Below, piece by piece: positions 16,446 through 22,667 of a DNA stretch of 32,123 bases. The stretch comes from Bacteroidota bacterium (lineage in GTDB: Bacteria > Bacteroidota > Bacteroidia > Chitinophagales > Chitinophagaceae), in contig JABDCE010000001.1 of NCBI GenBank assembly GCA_013288285.1, forward strand, positions 1 through 32,123, in the 5' to 3' direction. How positions within the stretch are numbered: position 1 is the stretch's first letter; each line of letters starts with the position of its first letter. The notes under the pieces were generated by a model. That model saw nothing but the letters and a program-made list of their open reading frames with translations. It was not told where the DNA came from and searched no databases. The position numbers were made by a program, and so were the translations under genes.

Positions 16446-17042
16446 TTATCCATTCTTTACACTCTCCCATGTCTTATACAATGTTTCCTGCGCCGGCCTA
16501 TTGGCGGGTATCTCACTCAGCGGATCACAGGCAATAAGGCTATCGTGACAATCCTGCGGAAGTAACTGATAAAGGCGAGTGCCCTTGGTTTTCCAGGCCA
16601 GCATTTCATCACTTACCTCTTTTATAATTTTAGCGGGGTTGCCAGTGACAACACTCCTCGCAGGTATGACCATCTTTGCCGGCACAAAAGTCATCGCACC
16701 TATAATTGATCCGTCACCTATCTCGGCTTCGTCCATAAGGACAGAGTTCATGCCGACGAGCACATTGCGACCAACGTGTGCGCCATGTATGATAGCGCCG
16801 TGCCCTATATGCGCCCCTTCGCGTAACGTGATGGTTATGCCGGGGAACATATGTATAGTGCAGTTTTCCTGCACATTGCAGCCATCTTCTATGACTATAC
16901 CGCCCCAGTCGCCACGAATAGCAGCGCCGGGACCAACATACACATCTTTACCAATAATCACATTGCCCGTAACAGCAGCCTGCGGGTGGACAAATGAAGA
17001 CGGATGAACGACCGGTATAAACCCTTTGAAAGAATAGAACAT
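16446..17042 (-). CDS. Gamma-carbonic-anhydrase-like hexapeptide protein (PaaY type)
   Basis: 198 residues of left-handed beta-helix hexapeptide repeats (AAVTGNVIIGKDVYVGPGA and onward). The gamma-carbonic-anhydrase markers are in place: RGDWGG, NVQENCTIH (first metal His) and GHGAIIHG (the two other His). It ends in an alpha-helical C-terminus containing NPAKIIKEVSDEMLAWK. PaaY-type proteins are found in phenylacetate operons and probably act as thioesterases; others bind metal and hydrate CO2. No phenylacetate genes are near, so the substrate is undetermined. It is convergent with the ArsR-type gene and followed on its own strand by the shared terminator. Confidence 0.9.
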   Translation of the reverse strand: MFYSFKGFIPVVHPSSFVHPQAAVTGNVIIGKDVYVGPGAAIRGDWGGIVIEDGCNVQENCTIHMFPGITITLREGAHIGHGAIIHGAHVGRNVLVGMNSVLMDEAEIGDGSIIGAMTFVPAKMVIPARSVVTGNPAKIIKEVSDEMLAWKTKGTRLYQLLPQDCHDSLIACDPLSEIPANRPAQETLYKTWESVKNG

Positions 17043-17088
17043 ACATCAAAAGTAAAAAACTAAACCAATAGATGCACCGCCCCTTTCC

Positions 17089-18108
17089 CTACTCATTGCC
17101 TGTTTTAAAAAATAGGTTATCATATTTGAGCAAGTCGCTCGGAGCTTGTACAATAGTGATGCCGACATTACCTTTAGTATATCTTACAACAGCCGGGTCT
17201 TGCGATATTTTATATCTTTCCTCTAATAGTATAGTATAATAATCTGCGCCAAGGCCGCGGAAGTGAACCGACAAACCTGTGGCGGAATTTTCATTATTAT
17301 CCGCTACATTTTCCCCATTATTAAAATATGCCATTGTGGATAAGTCTGCATTGTCATTTGCTTTAATATCGCTTACTGGTAAGGGTTCTGAGGCTTTTTC
17401 GGGTGTTGTGGTTTCCCCATTCAAATCCCCATTTTGGAACGAGAGTGAGAGCGGCATGTGAGTGTGCGGGTCGTTTCCGGAATCAGACGCATTAGGATTG
17501 GAAGTATCGGGCGTGGTTTTGTTTTCCGGTTCTTTGGGGATGATGACTTTGGCGGGAATGATGCTTTTGAGCAAATCCTTTTGGGCATTGCGGGCCTTGT
17601 TGTCTTCTTCTTCGGTGGTAAGCCAATTTTCATATTCCTTATCTTCTTTGCGGCCTTTGGCGTTGAAGTCGAGCGCATCGGCTTCTCTTACCTTCGATTG
17701 TATGTATTCATTCATATAGGGCATCATCTGTTTGGCTACACCTTTCGCTTTCAGGAATGTAGTGAACTCCGAAAACAATTCGATATTATCAGAAACGGGC
17801 CTGCGGTCGCCGGCGACAGACTTGATGGTGGTGGCGAGCTTGCGCATAATTTCAGATTCCTCCTTAGTGGGATATGGACGGTCTTGCCGGTTTTCAATAT
17901 CGCGATTGATAGCGCCGAGCTGATTATAATATTGTTCTACCAGCACTACGGGTGCATTGCGAACGATATAGCGCGCGCGTTTCCAGTTGCCCTCTCTCAT
18001 CCAATTGTAGAGGGTCTTACGATCAATATCTAACTGCTCTGCTATCTCCTTCTGCGTGAAATCTGTATGGAGATAGAGGTATTGGGCTTTTTGTTGTTCG
18101 TCTGTCAT
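17089..18108 (-). CDS. Orphan HTH protein with phage-terminase gpP-like N-terminus
   Basis: 339 residues. The N-terminus is a helix-turn-helix of the terminase ATPase-subunit (gpP-like, Terminase_5) type: FTQKEIAEQLDIDRKTLYNW followed by MREGNWKRAR. A helical region follows (about 50-170, with ENRQDRPYPTKEESEIMRKL). Residues about 185-280 are a charged, Asn/Thr/Ser/Pro-rich linker that looks disordered, and the last 60 form an apparently folded tail (GLGADYYTILLEERYKISQD). Start: ATG at 18108, because the HTH begins just after it. The 150 upstream bases are also open but unlike protein. No portal, capsid or other phage gene is near, so it is a lone gene, either a domesticated regulator or a remnant. 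Confidence 0.7.
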   Translation of the reverse strand: MTDEQQKAQYLYLHTDFTQKEIAEQLDIDRKTLYNWMREGNWKRARYIVRNAPVVLVEQYYNQLGAINRDIENRQDRPYPTKEESEIMRKLATTIKSVAGDRRPVSDNIELFSEFTTFLKAKGVAKQMMPYMNEYIQSKVREADALDFNAKGRKEDKEYENWLTTEEEDNKARNAQKDLLKSIIPAKVIIPKEPENKTTPDTSNPNASDSGNDPHTHMPLSLSFQNGDLNGETTTPEKASEPLPVSDIKANDNADLSTMAYFNNGENVADNNENSATGLSVHFRGLGADYYTILLEERYKISQDPAVVRYTKGNVGITIVQAPSDLLKYDNLFFKTGNE

Positions 18109-18282
18109 AACAAGAAATTTTGATGATAGTTGATTTTTGGGCACAAAGGTCGGGCGGGATATTGGGTATGCGAAAACGACTTTTAATGATACTACAGAAA
18201 ACAGGGTATGATCTGCAGCTATTGCGATATCATTAAAATTTCTTTGCGCCATAGGCAAGGGTTTGAGCCGAAAAACGCAGTT

Positions 18283-18303
18283 ATTTTTTGACTATCAAAA
18301 AAT
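18283..18303. promoter_or_regulatory. Perfect inverted repeat upstream of the HTH gene
   Basis: ATTTTTTGA, three bases (CTA), then TCAAAAAAT: a 9-bp perfect palindrome 175 bases upstream of the HTH gene start. It may be an operator or a small hairpin; its role is unknown. Confidence 0.4.
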
Positions 18304-18381
18304 GGGGGTGATAAGCGGGCAAAAAACGTGTACTCCGGCAAAACTTCGCATAGGTTGCCTTTATATGCAGAACATAGCGGT

Positions 18382-18508
18382 GCAATTCAAATGTTCGCGA
18401 ATTGGGTAGCCCGCTCCGGGGCCCGCCTTCGCTGAAAAAGCTTCGGCGGGCGATGCAAGATGCCTGTTGGTATAATGCTCCAGCGGTAGCTCCGCTGGAG
18501 CATACTGG
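18382..18508. repeat. Two-box intergenic repeat, copy 1
   Basis: Box A (18386-18422, 37 bases) includes a TTCGCGAA palindrome and GGGTAGCCCGCTCC. It matches 21475-21511 at 36 of 37 positions. Box B (18482-18508, 27 bases) is identical to 21541-21567. The two boxes share a GGTAGC...CCGCT core and so resemble each other. Around box B this copy forms a perfect 11-bp hairpin (18476-18486 with 18492-18502, loop TAGCT). Between the boxes is an extra palindrome (18421-18451, arms GCCCGCC and GGCGGGC) absent from copy 2. Confidence 0.85.
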
Positions 18509-18633
18509 TTCTTAGGTAAAATAATGCAGAATTTGAAATGTACCGATACAGAGCCGTGCTAACAAATATTCAGATTAAATTATGTAGGTTTGTAATAGGG
18601 ATTTCCCACCTATCTGTTCAAGGTAATCTGCCA

Positions 18634-18665
18634 TTTGTTAATGGGCGGTTACACTTTATACTTTG
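18634..18665 (+). promoter_or_regulatory. Bacteroidota-type promoter for lutB
   Basis: TTTG at 18634-18637, 19 bases, then TATACTTTG at 18657-18665. The -7 box has one extra base relative to TAnnTTTG. The ATG at 18689 is 23 bases downstream. Confidence 0.55.
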
Positions 18666-18688
18666 TAGTTTAGAATTTATAGCAGAAA

Positions 18689-20065
18689 ATGACCGAGCAA
18701 CAAACCATATTTCTTGCCAAGAGCGAAATAAAGGCGAACGACCTGGAGCATAAGCGCAAGGTGGCGTTCAATATTAATAAGTATAACGATAGTGTAGTAA
18801 AGGGCAAAAAACAATTTAGTGACCTGGACAGAGCCAGGCAGAAAGCCAAGAACATAAAGTGGAAGACGATAGAGAACCTGGATAAATACCTGGAGCAGTT
18901 TGAGAAAAATTTTACAGCGCAGGGTGGTAAACTGATATGGGCGGAAACGGCTGAAGACGCCCTACAGGAAATACTGGCGATATGCCGTGAGAAGAACACC
19001 AAGCAGGTAGTGAAGGCCAAGAGCATGGTAACAGAGGAGCTGCACCTGAACGAATTTCTTAAGGAGCATGGCATAGACTCTGTAGAGACCGACCTGGGTG
19101 AATATATACAACAACTGGACGGAGAGCCTCCCTACCATATAGTAACCCCGGCCATGCACAAGAGCAAGGAAGACGTGGCGCGGGTGTTTCATGATAAACT
19201 GGGAACGGAGCCTAACCTGACGCCACCGGAGATAACGAAGATAGCCCGCAAGAACCTGAGGGAGAAATATATAACTGCAGAAGTGGGTATAACCGGCGGC
19301 AATTTTCTGCTGGCGGATATAGGCGGCGTGTGCGTGACAGAGAACGAAGGTAATGGCAGGCTAAGCACTACATTTCCGAAGACACAAATATCTATAGTAG
19401 GGATAGAAAAGCTATTGCCGAGCATCAACGACCTGCAACTATTCTGGCCGCTGCTGGCCACTTACGGCACGGGGCAGCAACTGACTGTATACAACACCAT
19501 ATTCACCGGGCCCCGCAAGGCCGATGAAAATGATGGCCCGGAAGAAATGTATGTGATACTGCTGGACAATGGCCGAACCAACCTGCTGCGCAAAGAAGTA
19601 CGCGAAAGCATGTATTGTATACGCTGCGGTAGTTGCCTGAATGCCTGCCCGGTATATAAGAATATAGGCGGCCATGCTTATGGCGCCACATACAGCGGCC
19701 CGATAGGGTCTGTGATAACGCCGCACCTGAACGGGATGGCGGAGTACAAACACCTAAGCTATGCCAGCAGCCTTTGCGGCAACTGCACAGAAGTGTGCCC
19801 CGTGAAAATAAATATACACGAAATGCTGCTGGAGAACCGCGCGATAGCTACCGAGGAGCAGCTAAACGGAACTGTAGAAAATATAACGTGGCGCCTGTGG
19901 CGCGACGCGATGATGAGCCGCCGGATAATGAACCTGGCCGGCCCTGGCATAAAAAATAAAGTGATCAATAAACTGTTTGCCGCGAGTTGGGTCAAACATA
20001 GGGGCGAGCTGCAATTTGCCGAGCGGTCGTTCAACAAAATGTGGAAGGAGCGGCAGAAAAAATAA
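18689..20065 (+). CDS. lutB: LutB-type lactate utilization iron-sulfur protein
   Basis: 458 residues. It has an N-terminal LUD (DUF162) domain (about 60-300, with GITGGNFLLADIGGV, and NEGNGRLSTTFPKTQI). A ferredoxin-like C-terminal region follows, with C310xxC313xxC316xxxC320P and C363xxC366xxxC370P. The second cluster lacks its fourth Cys in this short spacing, but the earlier Cys-rich segment may complete it. LutB forms part of the LutABC complex that oxidises L-lactate to pyruvate. Only lutB is here; lutA and lutC are not in the window. Eight bases after its stop begins the polysaccharide-deacetylase-like gene, so they form an operon. Confidence 0.93.
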   Translation: MTEQQTIFLAKSEIKANDLEHKRKVAFNINKYNDSVVKGKKQFSDLDRARQKAKNIKWKTIENLDKYLEQFEKNFTAQGGKLIWAETAEDALQEILAICREKNTKQVVKAKSMVTEELHLNEFLKEHGIDSVETDLGEYIQQLDGEPPYHIVTPAMHKSKEDVARVFHDKLGTEPNLTPPEITKIARKNLREKYITAEVGITGGNFLLADIGGVCVTENEGNGRLSTTFPKTQISIVGIEKLLPSINDLQLFWPLLATYGTGQQLTVYNTIFTGPRKADENDGPEEMYVILLDNGRTNLLRKEVRESMYCIRCGSCLNACPVYKNIGGHAYGATYSGPIGSVITPHLNGMAEYKHLSYASSLCGNCTEVCPVKINIHEMLLENRAIATEEQLNGTVENITWRLWRDAMMSRRIMNLAGPGIKNKVINKLFAASWVKHRGELQFAERSFNKMWKERQKK

Positions 20066-20073
20066 ATGCCCGT

Positions 20074-21426
20074 ATGGAAACAGTAGTTGTATATAGCGCT
20101 AAAAGCAGTAATCGTCTGAAGTATACTTTGGACTGGCTACTGAAGGAGCGATTGCAACTCAACTACACGCTCACCCATAATGAATCAGACATAGAAGGTG
20201 AACCTTTCTTTATAGCCTACGGCCTTCCTTTATTGAAAGGTAAGACAAGCAAGGGGTGCAGGATACCGGATGCGGGCCTGCTGTGGGAAACAGAAGTGAA
20301 GCAGCAAGAGCCGACAACCGGAAAATGGAAAGATATACCCACTCTGTTTGCTACGGACGATAGCGGCGCCAGCCTGCCATTTGACCTATTCTCAGCAGTG
20401 TTCTACTTACTGTCACGGTATGAGGAGTACTACCCCTACAAGGCTGACAAGCACGGCAGATACCCTGCCACCAACAGCATACTACACAAGCAGGGATGGC
20501 TGCAACGACCGGTAATGGATGAATGGGTATGCCAACTGAGGAAGCATATACAAACGACCAGCGGTATGCACCTGCAGCCGACACACTTCCTGTTTCAGCC
20601 GACCTACGATATAGACATGGCATACAGTCACCTGCACAAAGGCGTGGGCCGTATAATAGGCGCCTATATGCGCGCGCTGCTGAAAGGAGATGTGAAGCAA
20701 ATAAGCGAGCGCACACAGGTGCTGAAGAACAAGCAGAAAGACCCGTTTGATTCGTTTCGCTGGCTGCGGCAACTACATAAGGAATATGACTGCAGGCCAG
20801 TGTACTTTGTATTATCGGCATTCAAGACAACCTTGTATGATAAGAACATACACCCCCAGCACCCTGCCATGATGCGGGTGATAAAGAACCTGGCAAAGGA
20901 AGGTACTATAGGTGTGCATCCGTCGTACTACTCTGACAAAGACGATACGCTGGGTAAGGAGAAAAAGATGCTGGAGCATATTTCCTCGCGCTCCACACAC
21001 CTATCCCGGCAACACTATATAAAAGTAAAGACCCCTGAAACACAGCGGCGACTGCTGGAGAACGGAATAACAGAAGACTACAGCATGGGATACGGTGCTT
21101 ATCTAGGCTTCAGGGCAGGGACGGGGAACTCGTTCATGTGGTATGACCTGGAAAAAGAAGAAGTGACGAAGCTAAGGATACATCCTTTCTGCTTTATGGA
21201 TACCACGGCCCACTTTGAAGGAAAGCTATCTGTAGCCGATGCGTTTGCGAAGCTGGATGAAATGAGCAAGCGACTGGAGCAAACAGGCAGCACACTGATC
21301 ACCATATTTCACAACTTCTCGCTGGGGACAAGCAATGAGTGGCGTGGATGGCGACAAGCTTACGAGCATTTCCTGGCGGAGAAAACTCAAGTAGCGCAGA
21401 AGCAACACCATGCGGTTGTGGAGTAG
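20074..21426 (+). CDS. Polysaccharide-deacetylase-like protein
   Basis: About 451 residues. The C-terminal two-thirds looks like a divergent NodB-type deacetylase: PTYDIDMAYSH (the metal-binding Asp position), IGVHPSYYSD (His-containing loop HPSYYSD), RSTHLSRQHYIK (the arginine/His region), DYSMGYGAYLGFRAGT (the substrate-binding groove) and FHNFSLG near the end (general-acid-like His). The N-terminal about 150 residues (YTLDWLLKERLQLNY, LLSRYEEYYP) resemble the extra domain found in such Bacteroidota proteins. It may remove acetyl groups from a surface polysaccharide; the substrate is unknown. ATG at 20074 is chosen over a GTG at 20041 inside lutB. It is followed by copy 2 of the intergenic repeat. 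Confidence 0.82.
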   Translation: METVVVYSAKSSNRLKYTLDWLLKERLQLNYTLTHNESDIEGEPFFIAYGLPLLKGKTSKGCRIPDAGLLWETEVKQQEPTTGKWKDIPTLFATDDSGASLPFDLFSAVFYLLSRYEEYYPYKADKHGRYPATNSILHKQGWLQRPVMDEWVCQLRKHIQTTSGMHLQPTHFLFQPTYDIDMAYSHLHKGVGRIIGAYMRALLKGDVKQISERTQVLKNKQKDPFDSFRWLRQLHKEYDCRPVYFVLSAFKTTLYDKNIHPQHPAMMRVIKNLAKEGTIGVHPSYYSDKDDTLGKEKKMLEHISSRSTHLSRQHYIKVKTPETQRRLLENGITEDYSMGYGAYLGFRAGTGNSFMWYDLEKEEVTKLRIHPFCFMDTTAHFEGKLSVADAFAKLDEMSKRLEQTGSTLITIFHNFSLGTSNEWRGWRQAYEHFLAEKTQVAQKQHHAVVE

Positions 21427-21470
21427 GTACCGATCAGATGCTACTATTTTTTGTTAACTATACCCAGTTA

Positions 21471-21567
21471 GCATTTCAAATCTTCGCGAATTGGGTAGCC
21501 CGCTCCGGGGCAAAAAAATCTTAGATCGTTTTTACTACAAAGCGGTAGCTCCGCTGGAGCATACTGG
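21471..21567. repeat. Two-box intergenic repeat, copy 2
   Basis: Box A at 21475-21511 and box B at 21541-21567 match copy 1 at 36 of 37 and 27 of 27 positions. The flank (21471-21474) also matches with one change. The spacer is only 29 bases and lacks the palindrome of copy 1. The left arm of the box B hairpin is degraded to 5 bp. Copies 1 and 2 flank lutB and the deacetylase-like gene in the same orientation. Confidence 0.85.
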
Positions 21568-21644
21568 AAATTTATGTAAAAAAGGACGAAGAGTTGAACT
21601 GCACCTCCAGTTACACGCAGTAATAGCCAAATCATAATATTTGC

Positions 21645-21652
21645 TAACTTTG
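21645..21652 (+). promoter_or_regulatory. -7 element for the 63-aa gene
   Basis: TAACTTTG matches TAnnTTTG and is only 4 bases before the ATG at 21657, so translation would start at or next to the first base of the mRNA. No clear -33 box is seen. Confidence 0.5.
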
Positions 21653-21656
21653 ATAA

Positions 21657-21848
21657 ATGGCATCAATTCGCAATTTGATAAATAGATTTATTGATTGGCT
21701 CATGGAGTTAGGTGATATCAGACGACGGTATTATAAAGATGAGTATGGTATTGATACTGCCGATCAAACATTGTCTAATAAGGAGTTGGAGAAAATAACT
21801 AAAATAGTAGACGAGAAGTTATTTGGCATACACCGAAAGAACGAGTAA
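21657..21848 (+). CDS. Small protein of unknown function (63 aa)
   Basis: 63 residues, hydrophilic, probably mostly helical: an amphipathic N-terminal helix (IRNLINRFIDWLMELGD), a basic-aromatic patch (IRRRYYKDEYGID), and a C-terminal helix (LSNKELEKITKIVDEKLFG). There is no signal peptide or membrane segment. It has its own -7 box and a following terminator, so it is a separate transcription unit. I do not recognise a family. It begins an AT-rich run of very small genes whose base composition looks different from the flanking lutB and L,D-transpeptidase genes. Confidence 0.65.
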   Translation: MASIRNLINRFIDWLMELGDIRRRYYKDEYGIDTADQTLSNKELEKITKIVDEKLFGIHRKNE

Positions 21849-21849
21849 G

Positions 21850-21877
21850 AGGCTACATTATTCAGTGGCCTTTTTTT
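21850..21877 (+). terminator. Terminator after the 63-aa gene
   Basis: AGGCTAC (21850-21856) pairs with GTGGCCT (21865-21871) with one G-T pair, an 8-base loop and a run of seven T. It begins at the base following the stop codon. Confidence 0.75.
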
Positions 21878-21878
21878 C

Positions 21879-21932
21879 ATGAAAAATAAAAACATCAGGA
21901 AGAACAATATCCCGGCAAAGAAAAAAGCATGA
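21879..21932 (+). CDS. Module 1 leader peptide: 17-aa basic micro-ORF ending in KKKA
   Basis: A 17-codon frame from an ATG directly after the preceding terminator T-run. It encodes a very basic peptide (KNKNIRKNNIPAKKKA). Its stop TGA overlaps the ATG of the 61-aa membrane protein (ATGA, 4-base overlap). The ending NNIPAKKKA resembles NSGPKKKA of the 48-aa protein at the same place in module 2, so this may be a remnant or short form of the same gene. Whether it is translated cannot be told from sequence; the position and overlap are the argument. Confidence 0.45.
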   Translation: MKNKNIRKNNIPAKKKA

Positions 21933-22114
21933 ATATTAAACGTAAGACTATTGGTAGTATCGTAGGGTCTTTAGTAGTTATCGTCATTTTACTTTTTGGC
22001 AGACAGATAACAAGCACCGTTGAAGCCCATCATTGGGTAGGTGTGATATTATTAATGTGTGCGCTGGCTTTTATTTCATGGGGTATGTTTTGGCGAAAAG
22101 AAGATAAAGCCTAA
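21929..22114 (+). CDS. Module 1 small membrane protein (61 aa)
   Basis: 61 residues. A basic N-terminus (NIKRKT) is followed by a membrane helix (about 8-25, IGSIVGSLVVIVILLFG), a short polar loop (RQITSTVEAHH) and a second helix (about 35-52, WVGVILLMCALAFISWGMF). The C-terminal tail is charged (WRKEDKA). The topology resembles small membrane stress proteins and some hydrophobic toxins, but no family is recognised. The start overlaps the stop of the 17-codon frame. The gene is followed by the first copy of a 34-base hairpin box. Confidence 0.6.
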   Translation: MNIKRKTIGSIVGSLVVIVILLFGRQITSTVEAHHWVGVILLMCALAFISWGMFWRKEDKA

Positions 22115-22154
22115 AAACATCCTGTTTGTGGCTCAAATTGAACTTATTTTTTAT

Positions 22155-22188
22155 TGCGTGTAAATGGGTATTGCTACCAAATTTTCTT
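22155..22188 (+). repeat. 34-base hairpin box, copy 1 (3' end of module 1)
   Basis: A 34-base segment starting TGCGTGTAAATGGGTA matches 22634-22667 at 30 of 34 positions. It contains a small hairpin (GGTA-TTGC-TACC) followed by AAATTTTC, a weak terminator shape. The same box ends both small-gene modules. Confidence 0.75.
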
Positions 22189-22211
22189 CCCCGATAATTG
22201 CCATATCTATT

Positions 22212-22240
22212 TTTGTGCTGTCATAAGTTTAGTATTTTTG
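22212..22240 (+). promoter_or_regulatory. Bacteroidota-type promoter for module 2
   Basis: TTTG at 22212-22215, 17 bases, then TATTTTTG at 22233-22240, an exact TAnnTTTG. The ATG at 22245 is only 4 bases downstream, indicating a leaderless or nearly leaderless mRNA. Confidence 0.7.
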
Positions 22241-22244
22241 TGTT

Positions 22245-22391
22245 ATGGCTGAAGCCGTTAAAAAAGTTGTTGATAGAAAGAAGCGCGGCAAGTACCATGA
22301 AAAGTTAGCCGTTAAAGGCTCTTTCATGGATATTATAGCCGCTTCGATGAAACACGCTGATAAGAATAGCGGACCTAAAAAGAAAGCATGA
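22245..22391 (+). CDS. Module 2 small basic protein (48 aa)
   Basis: 48 residues, strongly basic at both ends: AEAVKKVVDRKKRGKYHEK, then a central LAVKGSFMDIIAASMKHAD, and the ending KNSGPKKKA. The central part could be a short amphipathic helix; the ends suggest nucleic-acid or acidic-partner binding. I have a recollection of similar small Lys-rich proteins in Bacteroidota with a KLxVxGSFxD segment, but no named family. It has an exact promoter directly upstream. Its TGA overlaps the ATG of the 84-aa membrane protein (ATGA), so the two are translationally coupled. Confidence 0.7.
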   Translation: MAEAVKKVVDRKKRGKYHEKLAVKGSFMDIIAASMKHADKNSGPKKKA

Positions 22392-22642
22392 AATGGCTGT
22401 TTGCCATATTAACAATAGCAATCGAGATATTGCTTGTTAACTTCTTGGAGAAATATTTTATCGTAATTTTTATTGTTTTTGGTATGGCTGGTTTGTTTAT
22501 CAAATCAATTAATAAAAACAATTCTTCATTTCAGAATAAAATTGCGTGGGGGATATTGGTTGGGACTGGTTCTACAATTGTTATTTATGGGATACTGATG
22601 CTTTGGCTACTAAAACAGCTTACCTACATCACCTGCGTGTAA
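22388..22642 (+). CDS. Module 2 small membrane protein (84 aa)
   Basis: 84 residues. The N-terminus is hydrophobic from the start, with one long or two short helices (about 2-38, LFAILTIAIEILLVNFLE and FIVIFIVFGMAGLF). A polar loop (KSINKNNSSFQNK) precedes another helix (about 54-75, GILVGTGSTIVIYGILMLWLL). No family is recognised. The start codon overlaps the stop of the basic 48-aa gene. Its own stop codon lies inside the second copy of the 34-base hairpin box, and the gene is convergent with the L,D-transpeptidase gene. It is AT-rich relative to its neighbours. Confidence 0.65.
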   Translation: MKWLFAILTIAIEILLVNFLEKYFIVIFIVFGMAGLFIKSINKNNSSFQNKIAWGILVGTGSTIVIYGILMLWLLKQLTYITCV

Positions 22643-22667
22643 ATGGGTATGGTTACCCTATTTTCTT
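22634..22667 (+). repeat. 34-base hairpin box, copy 2 (3' end of module 2)
   Basis: It matches 22155-22188 at 30 of 34 positions. It carries a perfect hairpin GGGTA-TGGT-TACCC (22645-22658) followed by TATTTTCTT, so it can act as a terminator. It overlaps the stop of the 84-aa gene on the left and the end of the L,D-transpeptidase gene (stop 22658-22660) on the right. Confidence 0.75.

Larger units (their letters stand above)
18109..18688. other. Long intergenic region between the HTH gene and lutB
   Basis: 580 bases with no convincing gene. It holds a 9-bp inverted repeat (18283-18303), a G/C-rich imperfect palindrome (18421-18451), the first copy of a two-box intergenic repeat (18382-18508) and the lutB promoter (18634-18665). 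An open frame starting at 18538 overlaps the lutB start out of frame and is not gene-like. Confidence 0.7.

Noticed and set aside
17458..18033. 191-codon open frame on the plus strand opposite the terminase-like HTH gene
   Set aside because: Its translation has no domain and unusual Phe/Gly-rich composition; the minus-strand frame has a clear HTH.
17089..18108. Prophage suggested by the terminase-like gene
   Set aside because: No portal, large terminase, capsid, tail, integrase or lysis gene lies near it.
18538..18753. 71-codon open frame overlapping the lutB start
   Set aside because: Out of frame with lutB, crosses its promoter and has no protein-like features.
20041..20074. GTG start for the deacetylase-like gene inside lutB
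   Set aside because: The ATG at 20074, 8 bases after the lutB stop, gives a cleaner start.
21428..21476. Inverted repeat ATGCTA...TAGCAT before repeat copy 2
   Set aside because: Only a 6-bp stem with a long AT-rich loop; chance is likely.
22128..22137. TGGCTCA-like sequence in module 1 resembling the Fic operator half-site
   Set aside because: A single 7-base match without phasing or partner site; probably coincidence.
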